A DNA stretch of 64,000 nt from a candidate division TA06 bacterium (GTDB lineage Bacteria; Edwardsbacteria; AC1; EtOH8): assembly GCA_016235665.1 (NCBI GenBank), contig JACRJI010000008.1, positions 62,001-126,000 on the forward strand, written 5' to 3'. Under the pieces are notes generated by a model. The model saw nothing but the letters and a program-made list of their open reading frames with translations, was not told the origin of the DNA and did not search any database. This document shows positions 27,206 to 36,400 of the stretch, piece by piece. The first letter of the stretch is position 1. Each line of letters opens with the position of its first letter. The position numbers and the translations under genes are program-made.

Positions 27206-28072
27206 ATGAGACAAATGATCTGCATTCTGGCTTGTTGTCTGGGTTTATTTTCCTGTACGGCCATTGTGGAGCAAAGAAGGCCGGCCCCCGGCGGCATCGG
27301 CGGCAAAACTGTGCAAGCCTTCAAGATAGCACAACTGAGCATCAATGATGATAGACCTTCCATGTGTTCCGGTCTCCGGGAAGACATTTATTTGTCCGAC
27401 GCCGGCGGCTGGCGCATCATAAGCTACAAAAGCGACGGCAGTTTGATCTATGAGTCTGCTTTGTCCTCGTCCCGGAGTTTTTTGCTTAACGGCCAGGCCA
27501 ACGGGGTTTATTTGGTGGATGACCTGAATAAGCATATCCAGTACTTTGACAGCTGGGGCCAAAAGCAAAGCATCATCTCTTATGCGGGAAGTTCTTTTGT
27601 CTCCGGTGCGGTTTTTAAGGACGGAAGCCTGTATCTTCTGGACAATCTGGCCAACTCAGTGGTGGTATTGGACAATCAGGGACAGGAAATGAGGCGATTC
27701 CGGCTGATGTCCGGCAATTCAGGTTTTCAGTGGCTCACCGCCCTGACGGTGGACGGAACCGGCACCGTGATGGCTGTGGCCGATGCCCGGGCCGGCAAGA
27801 TTACGATCTTTAACATCTATGGCAGTTATCTGGGGAAGATCGACGCCGCACCTTCGGCTTCACCGTCCTCAATCTGTTTTGAGCCGGGGACATCAGTTCT
27901 CTGGGTCTGCGAAAAGGACAAAGGCCGTATCAGTTCTTTTGAGATCAAACCCTCCGGGATCAACACCGGTGCTGGCTGCGCCATTGCCGCTCCTTTGTCC
28001 GTGACCTGCAGCTCTTTTGGCAGTATCTTTGTAGTCTCGGGGCAATATTTGTTTAATGTCAGCGAAGAATGA
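27206..28072 (+). CDS. Lipoprotein with beta-propeller (NHL-like) repeats
   Basis: A 288-residue predicted lipoprotein: signal peptide ending in the lipobox GLFSC, with acylated Cys17. The rest has repeated blades of the NHL/SMP-30 type, such as DIYLSDAGGWRIISYKSDGSL, GVYLVDDLNKHIQYFDSWG, LYLLDNLANSVVVLDNQGQ and TVMAVADARAGKITIFNIYG. No catalytic motif is visible. The ATG at 27206 is preferred over 27197 because AAAGGG (27191-27196) is then at a normal distance. A -10-like TATAAT (27183-27188) follows the terminator but lacks a clear -35 box. The stop overlaps the next gene (ATGA). Confidence 0.78.
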   Translation: MRQMICILACCLGLFSCTAIVEQRRPAPGGIGGKTVQAFKIAQLSINDDRPSMCSGLREDIYLSDAGGWRIISYKSDGSLIYESALSSSRSFLLNGQANGVYLVDDLNKHIQYFDSWGQKQSIISYAGSSFVSGAVFKDGSLYLLDNLANSVVVLDNQGQEMRRFRLMSGNSGFQWLTALTVDGTGTVMAVADARAGKITIFNIYGSYLGKIDAAPSASPSSICFEPGTSVLWVCEKDKGRISSFEIKPSGINTGAGCAIAAPLSVTCSSFGSIFVVSGQYLFNVSEE

Positions 28073-31000
28073 GAACATTTGCAATAAAATATTTTCTGAT
28101 GATTCTCATGATCCCGCTCTGGTCTTCATCTTTGACCGGTTGGGAAACAACAGGGAGGACCAAAGCCGTCATACCGGGAGGGTTTGACGGCAATTCGTAT
28201 CAATTGCCGCACCGGCATATAATCAAAGACAGCGACTCCGTCCTTTTGAACGGCAACCCTCTGGTTCACAACAGGGATTATGCCCTGGATTGCCGCACCG
28301 GAAAAATATATTTCCCGGTAGGGCTTAAGATATCAGATACGGTAACGGTCTTTTACCGGACATTGCCCTTCAGCCTGCCAGAAAAAATTATCTATATGCC
28401 TTTGTTATCTTCAGCCGCCAATATACCGGATACTGTCGGTGCCGTGGCCGGTTTTGACCAGTCGGCCGTCCAGACCTATAAAAGCTGGCTTAATGAAAAA
28501 AGCGGGCAGGTCAGTTTCGGCGGAAGCAAGTCTCTGGGAATCTCAGCCGGAACGGGCCGGGATTTCTCTTTGGAACAGGCCCTGCAGGTGAGCATAGACG
28601 GGCAATTGAATCCTTCCCTTAAGGTAAACGCTTTTCTTTCCGACCAGAATATGCCTTTGTCAGCATCGGGCAGCACCGAAGACCTGAGCCAGATCGAAAA
28701 AGTATATATTAAAGCTCAGGGGAACGCCTGGGAAGCGGTTTTGGGTGATTATGAACTGGATCACAAGGGGACTTCATACTTTCAGATGAAACGTCAGTTG
28801 CAGGGCGTAAAGGCCGCGATTGATAGTAAACAGAATAACCTGGCCCTGGCCGCCGCCGTCACCAAAGGGAAAAAAAACAGATCAGATTTTACCGGACAGG
28901 ATGGAAAGCAGGGGCCATATCAGCTTACAGCCGTCTCCGGCGAATCCGTTTTGAAAATACTGGCCAACACCGAAAGAATATGGCTCAATGGACAATTGCT
29001 GAAAAGAGGAGAACATCAGGATTACCAGCTTGACTACGAGACAGGTTTGTTGACCTTCAATCCTCAATGGCTGATATCCTCAGAATCCAGGATCATGGCC
29101 GAGTTCGAGTACTCGGGACAAAACTATCAGAGGCCTTTTTATTCGGCGGCCGCTAAGGCCGGGCTGGGAAGACACCTCAGCATCAAAGGAGGTTACCGCC
29201 AGGAAGGCGACGATTACAGCCGTCCTTTGGCCGAAGAGTTAAGCCAGCAGGACAAGAACGTCCTGGTCCTGGCCGGAGATGATACCTCCAGATACTGGGC
29301 CGATGGCGGCACTTTGGTTGAGGCCGGCCAGGGAAACTATTTGTTCCGCGATTCGTTCTATGTTTATGCCGGCACCGATTCCGGAAATTATTTGGTCTCT
29401 TTCACCAAAGTGGACAGCGGCCGGGGTGATTACCGCGACAGTATTGGCATCATAGTATATACCGGAAGGAATTTAGGGGATTATCTGGCCATAAAAAAAC
29501 TGGCAGCCCCGTCTCAAACAAAGCTGTACACCATGGGGGCTTATCTTACCTGGCCGGGCGGTCACGCTGACTTTGAGGGAGCGGGAAGCGATCTGGACAA
29601 GAACCTGCTTTCTGGCCGGGACGACGGCAATAACCGGGGTTACTCCGGCATGACTAATATTTTCTGGAAACGGGATACGCTGTGGGGAGGAGGTTTCGAG
29701 GTCAACGGCCGGACGCTGGCGGTGAACCCGAATTTTGAAAAAAGCGTTGTTCCGTTCGATCCCGATTTCATCAATCGCTGGCAACTGTACAACTGGAATG
29801 GAACAAAGGCCCTTAGCCTCGGAATGCTCAGGGGAACCACTGAATACGGAATTAAGCTGGGTCCGGAGATGCTTAAAGCCGAAGCCGGATGGGGGCGACT
29901 GGAAATGGAACAGTCCGTCTGGGCTCGCAGTTACAAGGCCGGTCTGCAATTCCGCCCCGTTCCCGGGTATCTGTTAAAGTACGGATTTAACCGGAATTTA
30001 CTGGGACAAGCATGGCCGGAGACCGCCTCCCTGGGAAAACGGGACGTCCACCAGGCGTGGGCCGGGGTCTCATATATGCGATGGAACTATCAGGCCGATC
30101 TTTCCTCGGGCGCAGATCAGGTGGAACGCGGAACGGCTGACAGTTACGGAAAAAAATATTATCTGGCCGGTTTGGGGATGGGGAGGAAAGGTGATATCAC
30201 CGAGGGCCGGTTGACGCTATCCCGGCGGGAGGATCTTCTGAAAGATTCTCTGGGCCAAACTTTTAAATCCAGGTCATATACCACCGACCTTATCACAAAG
30301 CTGGGCTTGCTAACCGGACGGGCTTTTTCCGGCGGCCTTGAACACCAATACCGGCGCTTGGTCTACCGGCCTGGTGTACCGGGACAAAACCTTAACACTC
30401 ATCTGGCCGTGCTCAGAACCAATTATCAGGGTTTGGCCCAGGCGCTGAAGGCCGGTTTGGAATATTCCATCAGCAGCGTCGAAACCCGCTTGAAGAGCGA
30501 GACATATTACCGGGTTCCTGACCGGGCCGGAGATTACAGTTATGATCCGGCAACTCTATCGTATTATCCGGATACGGCCGGAAACTATCTGAAAAAAGTT
30601 GAAGAGGCGGCGTCCGGTGTAATCGCTTCTGAATTATCGGCCAAAAGTTATATCAGTTATTCCCCAGGGCTTTCTGTCACCGGACATTGGCATCAAAAAG
30701 TAAGGTTGGACCTGAACGGAGCGGCCGGGCTTAAAACCGGACGCAAATTGTCCGGAGCCATGATGGTCTTTGAACCAGATGCGCTATGGGACAGGTCTGC
30801 CAATCTTTCGGCCAATCTGGACCTGGCCGGAGACCTTTGGTATTATCCTTCCGGCAGTCATTTTCTAAAGGTTCATTACCGTACCAGACGGAATGACGAC
30901 AGCCAGTACCTTAACCGCAGGCTAACAGTTAATTTCCGGGAAGGGCGGGCTGAAATTGACACCCAGCTTGGTTCTGTTGTCAGGGCATTGTTTTACGGCG

Positions 31001-31467
31001 AACAGAATTACAACGCCAGTTCTTCGCTGGAATCAGGACTGGAAAGCGAAAGCCGGGGAACCAAGGCAGGTTTCGAGGCCAGCTATTTCCATAAGAACCG
31101 GACCGAGCCGGGGATCAAAGCCAATATGCTTTGGGAGAAACTATTTAGACAGAGTTATTACGTCAATATTCCCAGAATAAATTACCGTGATGTGGTGCTG
31201 TCTCCTTTTATCAGGCACCAACTGGGGCTTAAGGGCAGCATTCTGATCGAAATCAGCCAAACATACCGCCGGTCCGATCAATCCGGAAATGTAATACCGA
31301 TGGAGTTCTCGGTCAGCCGGCCGCTCGGCCAAAGCCAAGGCTGGAAGCTACAGTGCGATTACAAGCTGAATAATTATTTGACATCATCAGTTTCTTATGA
31401 TGGCCGCAAAGAGCCGCAAAAAAAAGCGGTACACAACGCCCGGGCCGAGATCAGGGCCAATTTTTGA
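28069..31467 (+). CDS. Large outer-membrane beta-barrel protein, possibly SprA-related
   Basis: A 1132-residue exported protein. The N-terminal 120 residues form beta domains (SVLLNGNPLVHNRDYALDCRTGKIYF); residues about 145-260 contain FGGSKSLGISAGTGRDFSLEQALQVSIDG and SASGSTEDLSQIEKVYIKAQGNAWEAVLGDYEL. From about residue 340 the sequence is an alternating, aromatic-rich barrel ending in RANF. The GSKS...LEQ...LSDQNMP...GST-EDL order reminds me of the plug/N-terminal part of SprA/Sov, the T9SS translocon, but SprA is about twice as long, so this is only a suggestion. It overlaps the lipoprotein gene by 4 nt and a BamA/TamA gene follows 1 nt later. Confidence 0.7.
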   Translation: MRTFAIKYFLMILMIPLWSSSLTGWETTGRTKAVIPGGFDGNSYQLPHRHIIKDSDSVLLNGNPLVHNRDYALDCRTGKIYFPVGLKISDTVTVFYRTLPFSLPEKIIYMPLLSSAANIPDTVGAVAGFDQSAVQTYKSWLNEKSGQVSFGGSKSLGISAGTGRDFSLEQALQVSIDGQLNPSLKVNAFLSDQNMPLSASGSTEDLSQIEKVYIKAQGNAWEAVLGDYELDHKGTSYFQMKRQLQGVKAAIDSKQNNLALAAAVTKGKKNRSDFTGQDGKQGPYQLTAVSGESVLKILANTERIWLNGQLLKRGEHQDYQLDYETGLLTFNPQWLISSESRIMAEFEYSGQNYQRPFYSAAAKAGLGRHLSIKGGYRQEGDDYSRPLAEELSQQDKNVLVLAGDDTSRYWADGGTLVEAGQGNYLFRDSFYVYAGTDSGNYLVSFTKVDSGRGDYRDSIGIIVYTGRNLGDYLAIKKLAAPSQTKLYTMGAYLTWPGGHADFEGAGSDLDKNLLSGRDDGNNRGYSGMTNIFWKRDTLWGGGFEVNGRTLAVNPNFEKSVVPFDPDFINRWQLYNWNGTKALSLGMLRGTTEYGIKLGPEMLKAEAGWGRLEMEQSVWARSYKAGLQFRPVPGYLLKYGFNRNLLGQAWPETASLGKRDVHQAWAGVSYMRWNYQADLSSGADQVERGTADSYGKKYYLAGLGMGRKGDITEGRLTLSRREDLLKDSLGQTFKSRSYTTDLITKLGLLTGRAFSGGLEHQYRRLVYRPGVPGQNLNTHLAVLRTNYQGLAQALKAGLEYSISSVETRLKSETYYRVPDRAGDYSYDPATLSYYPDTAGNYLKKVEEAASGVIASELSAKSYISYSPGLSVTGHWHQKVRLDLNGAAGLKTGRKLSGAMMVFEPDALWDRSANLSANLDLAGDLWYYPSGSHFLKVHYRTRRNDDSQYLNRRLTVNFREGRAEIDTQLGSVVRALFYGEQNYNASSSLESGLESESRGTKAGFEASYFHKNRTEPGIKANMLWEKLFRQSYYVNIPRINYRDVVLSPFIRHQLGLKGSILIEISQTYRRSDQSGNVIPMEFSVSRPLGQSQGWKLQCDYKLNNYLTSSVSYDGRKEPQKKAVHNARAEIRANF

Positions 31468-31468
31468 G

Positions 31469-33154
31469 ATGAGACGAAAAACAGCAAATATCATATTAAT
31501 CCTGCTGCTGCCGGTTGCCAGTCTCTGCGGTCTGTCCGTTATTAGGGACAACATCCGTTTTGAAGGCCAGGATATTTATACCAGGGAGCAGCTGCTGGAA
31601 GTCTGGAATGCCCAGGGACGCTCTGTTTCCCCGGCGGATATCGATTCCGGCTGTAATGTAATACAAAACCGTTTTCGCCGGGCCGGTTTTTATCAGGCGG
31701 AGTATCTTTTGGAATACACCGGCGACAGCAGTTCCGTCTTGGTCCGGATAAACTCCGGGCGCCGCTATCTGGCTGGGGATATTGTTTTTGAAGGCAACAG
31801 CTATCTCAGCAGCGCCTACCTTCAGGGTTTGCTGTTCACCGGCAGGAATGAACCATTGGACAGCGCTACCATCATCCGGGATATGCAGGCCGTAAGCCTG
31901 GCCTATGCCGATAACGGTTTTCCCCAGGCGGAAATATCACTGAGAGAAGTGAGATATGAAAACGACCGTCTGCGGATAATTTACGGCATAGAAGAAAATT
32001 CCAGGGTCTTGCTGTCCAAAATAACATTTCAGGGGAATCTGGCCACCAAACATCAGACCATGCTTAAATTATCCGGCCTTGCTCCCGGTTTCCCATTCAG
32101 CCGGACGGTATTGCAAAAAGCGCTTGAACGGTTAAAAGTTTCCGGTTTGTTTGCTGAGGTTGGTCCGCCGGTTCTGTTGAAGGGTGACGAGGCGGGGCGG
32201 CAACAGGTCGTTTTCAATGTCAAGGAAGCTTTGTTCAACCGGATATTCGGAGCAGCCTCATACAATCAATCCTCAGCGGAGCAATCGGGCTGGCTGGCCG
32301 GTTCGGTTGACCTTTACCTGGGCAACATTGCCGGAACCGCCCGCAGCGCTTCAGTAAAATGGGAACGTCCGCAAAAAGAAAACAGCCGGCTGGAGATCGA
32401 TTATTCCGAGCCGTTTTTGTCCGGTTTTGACGCTTCAGCCCAGGCGGGTCTTAAGCATATGGTGGAGGATTCTGCTTATGTCAAGACCTCGGCCAGTCTG
32501 ATGGTAAAAATGCCGGTGGGTGAAGGATTTAATGCCGGAGTGGGGGCTGAATACGAAAGAATAGTCCCCGGCGCGTCATTGATCTATCAAAGAAGCAACA
32601 AATACGGGACCAAATGGCTTTTGGAATGGCGGAGGTCCGAAGATGGAATGTTTTTCAACGATATGCTTCTGAAGCTGGGAGCTGATTACGGCAAAAAAAA
32701 CTATTACCAGCCCTCACAATCACTTACTGTCAGCAAGGTAACCGGTGATATGGCCGTCAGCAAAGAGATCTTTGCCCGGCAGGAGATATATTTTGCCGTA
32801 AGGAGCAGGGCGGTAATAACAGGAGAAAAGCCGGTTCCCAGATATGATCAGTTTGCCATGGGAGGAACAGCTTCGCTCAGGGGATATTATCAGGAGCAGT
32901 TCATAGCCAATCAGATCGCCTGGGGCAATCTGGAATACAGGTATCAGCCAGTTAAAAATTTGATTCTGTTCCCTTTTATTGATCTGGGTTATTTCTTTGA
33001 CCGGGAAAGAAGTTTGAGGGGATACCGGGCCGGTTACGGATTAGGTTTTAAATTGGACACGCGGATTGGATGGATAAACATCGTGTATGGTTTGGGCCAG
33101 GATGACACTATCTTGAATGGCAAGGTGCATTTTGGGTTGGAAAGTGAGTTTTAA
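31469..33154 (+). CDS. BamA/TamA-family (Omp85) outer-membrane protein
   Basis: A 561-residue Omp85 protein. A signal peptide is followed by three POTRA-like modules (IRFEGQDIYTREQLLEVW, GDIVFEGNSYLSSAYLQGLL, ITFQGNLATKHQTMLKLSGL) and a C-terminal barrel with MGGTASLRGYYQEQF, the conserved RGY loop motif, ending in SEF. Three POTRA domains and the short length are nearer TamA than BamA. The ATG at 31469 is 1 nt after the preceding stop; the longer frame from 31397 only re-reads that gene. Position suggests it inserts or serves the large barrel protein made just upstream. Confidence 0.87.
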   Translation: MRRKTANIILILLLPVASLCGLSVIRDNIRFEGQDIYTREQLLEVWNAQGRSVSPADIDSGCNVIQNRFRRAGFYQAEYLLEYTGDSSSVLVRINSGRRYLAGDIVFEGNSYLSSAYLQGLLFTGRNEPLDSATIIRDMQAVSLAYADNGFPQAEISLREVRYENDRLRIIYGIEENSRVLLSKITFQGNLATKHQTMLKLSGLAPGFPFSRTVLQKALERLKVSGLFAEVGPPVLLKGDEAGRQQVVFNVKEALFNRIFGAASYNQSSAEQSGWLAGSVDLYLGNIAGTARSASVKWERPQKENSRLEIDYSEPFLSGFDASAQAGLKHMVEDSAYVKTSASLMVKMPVGEGFNAGVGAEYERIVPGASLIYQRSNKYGTKWLLEWRRSEDGMFFNDMLLKLGADYGKKNYYQPSQSLTVSKVTGDMAVSKEIFARQEIYFAVRSRAVITGEKPVPRYDQFAMGGTASLRGYYQEQFIANQIAWGNLEYRYQPVKNLILFPFIDLGYFFDRERSLRGYRAGYGLGFKLDTRIGWINIVYGLGQDDTILNGKVHFGLESEF

Positions 33155-33443
33155 AGGTAATAATTTCACAGACCCAATTTGTTATTGTTTAAACACTTAT
33201 ACTGGTGTTATCTGATTGTAAATGAAATATTTGCGTTTCTAATCCAAAGTGTTACTTTTTTGCAGGACAGTGACATCGACTTAACTTTGCTTTAATATCA
33301 ATAAGTTAAAATAACATATTCAAGTGTTTTATTAGAGGAATAGATATTGCATTATTATAATTGTTTAGTCAAATTATTTCATTATTGCAGTCATAAAATC
33401 ACTTGGTAGCTAACCGCTTGCAGGAAAGGTCGAGAGAAAGACC
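33155..33443. other. 289-bp AT-rich intergenic region
   Basis: No gene, tRNA or intrinsic terminator is visible. The stretch is much more AT-rich than its surroundings and probably holds the promoter of the following giant gene, but no box pair with 16-18 nt spacing stands out. A short GGTC/GACC hairpin (33428-33443) lies right against the start codon. Confidence 0.5.
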
Positions 33444-36400
33444 ATGAAAAAAACAATACTGATCATTGCTTTGGTTTTTATAACAGGTGTTGCCCGGGGC
33501 ACTTTGTTGGTGGAGGATAACTTTGACTATCCGGCCGGGGACGATATAACCGCGCACGGTTGGACCCACCATAGCGGCACCACCGGGATCATTTTTGTCA
33601 CCTCTCCGGGCCTTGCATATTCCGGCTACATCTCATCCGGCATAGGCAATTCAGCTGATGTTGACACCACAGGCTATGATGACAACTTTAAATTCAGCGA
33701 CTCCGTTATGACCGGGACGGTCTATGCCTCCTTCATGCTTAACGTCGAAACCAATGGAGCACCCACCGGATATTTCTTACATCTTGGTCCCCCCACGGTT
33801 GGAACCAGTTATTGGGGAAGGGTGTGGGGGCAGAATTCGGTTGCGGATAGTTTCAGATTGGGGATCAGCAAATCCACTGAAACTGCAGGCAACTATTCAA
33901 GCTCAAATTTTGCCTTCAATCGCACCTATCTGGCGGTCCTGAAATACAATCTCACCGCCGGTACACTAAACGACACGGTAAGTTTGTTCGTTTTTGAAAC
34001 GGGCGTTCCCCTGACGGAACCGGCGACGCCCACGATCGGCCCGTATACCAACGCTGGTTTCGCAGAGGCCACAAAGCTCGGAGCAGTCTGCCTGCGTCAG
34101 TACAGCGCCACCCAGAAATACTTTGTCGACGGCATCCGGGTGGGGACCACCTGGGCCGACGTCTGCCCGCCCACCAGCACGCCGTTCATCTCCGTCAATC
34201 CTTCTGCGCTAAACTTTAGCACTACGGCCTTGACCGATACCTCGGACGAGATGAGCTATACCGTCTCGGGCTCCAACTTGACCGCCGGCATTACTGTAAC
34301 CGCTCCATCAACCGATTTTAGGGTATCGCTGACCAGCGGCTCCGGATACACCAACACCGTCACCATACCCCATACCGGAGGCACGGTACCGCCGACCGCG
34401 GTCTATGTTATTTTCAAACCTGCTGTTACCGAAGGATTAAGGTCCGGCAACATCACCAACGCCAGCGCCGGGGCAGTCACCCAAAACGTGGCGGTAAGCG
34501 GCACCGGTTCGCGGATTATCGTTGCCGGGGCGCCGCTGAATTTCGGCGCGGTGGTGGCGGGCAGCTATTCCCCGGAACAAACCTACATGGTCTACGGCAA
34601 AAACCTGACCGAAGACGTAACCATCACCGCCCCCGCTAATTTTCAGGTTTCCTTGACCTCTGGCTCGGGTTTTGGCAGTTCGGCACTGCTATTGATAGAC
34701 GGCGATTCGGTGGCCCACACCACGGTCTATGCGCGGTTCGCACCGGCCGCCTCCGGCACCTTTATCGACAGCATCCGGCATTCCAGCCTGGGAGCCGTCA
34801 GCCGTTACCTGCTGGTGTCCGGCCGGGGCGTGGCCATAGAACCTACGGTTCAAGCCTCAAATATCATTTTTACCCGCGTCAATGTGGACACCATGACGGT
34901 CAACTGGACTAGGGGCAATGGCACCGGTTGTTTGGTGGTGGCCCGGTGCGAAAGTCCCACGGCCAATGTTCCTCTTGACGGCTATTTTTATTCGGCAGCC
35001 GATTCCTTCGGACAGGGTTCCACTGTGGGTACCGGACATTATGTGGTCTACAAAGGGACCGGAACATCGGTCAAGGTTAAAAAACTTTATGGAATTACTG
35101 CTTACCATTATGCTGTTTTTGAATACAACGGCGTAGATAGCTGCGAGAATTACCTGACTACAGCCTATCCTCAGAACTTTCAGCTAACCAATTCAGCCTC
35201 GGGTAAGATATCGGTGATCACGTTGGGAACGGCTTATTCCCAGAACTTCAACGCGCTGGATACGGTGCCGAACCCCGATGTGCTGCCTCAGGGCTGGAAT
35301 TTCCGGGAGGAGGGAAGCACGGCCAATTATATCTATGCCGAGAACAATGGAGCGCTGAACACGGGGAACATCTACAGCTACGGGATGACAGACAGCGTGG
35401 ATAGAGCCTTCGGCGGCCTGCAGACCAGCAGCCTGGTGCCGACCGTCAGCGCGGTGTTCACCAACAACAGCGGGGGAACACTCTCGGCTATCGATATCGG
35501 CTATTGGGGCGAGCTGTGGCGACTGGGGTTGCAGCGTTATGACAGCCTAAAATTCGAGCTGAGCACCACGGCCGGGATATGGACGGCTTATCCCCAGCTT
35601 AATTTTGTCACCCCGGAGACCACCGGCGCCTTTGGGATTCGCGACGGCAACAACTGGCTTTACCGCGACTATTGCTGGGCCAGCCTATCGGGCTTAAGCA
35701 TACCTAACGGCGGCGATTTCCGGATCCGCTGGCTGGACGCCAATGCCCTCAGCTACGATGACGGGCTGGCCATCGACGACATTTCGATAATTCCGTTCAA
35801 CGGGCGGACCATTCCCCGCATAATCTACACCTCGCCCTATGACACGGCCCTGGACGTGGCGGTCAACGCTCCCATAAAGATCGGTTTTTCGGATACCATG
35901 AACACCGCTTCATTAACCTACACCTGCAGTCCCAACCCAGGCGGCTGGTCGGCCTCCTGGAACAGCCCCCGCAACGACACTGTGACCCTGACCCACAGCA
36001 ATTTCGCCTACTGGACGAATTATACCTTTACCCTGACCCAGGCCCGTGATCTGGAGGGATTTAATTTTGTGGCCGGACCCTGCGCCAATCCCTTCAGCTT
36101 TAGGACTGCGGTAGACCCGGCCGCTCCGCCCATGTATATCACCATCATCAATGTAGGCCAGGGCGATGCCGCCGTGATACAGTCCCCGACCGGCAAAAGA
36201 GTGCTGATAGACGCCGGTGACGTAGAGGATGCCACCACGGTTTTCAATTTCATCAAAGACAGCCTGGGCACACCTAACTCCAGGTTCCTCGATTACACTT
36301 TCATGAGCCATTTTCATTCCGACCACGGCGGCGGCCTGGATCAGGTGATCTTCCGGCTGGATTCTCTGAGGGTGGGGGCTTATGACCGGGGCGACCTGGA

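Noticed and set aside
33155-33443. A second riboswitch or attenuator before the giant gene
   Set aside because: No hairpin followed by a T-run and no clear promoter; only a weak hairpin near the start codon.
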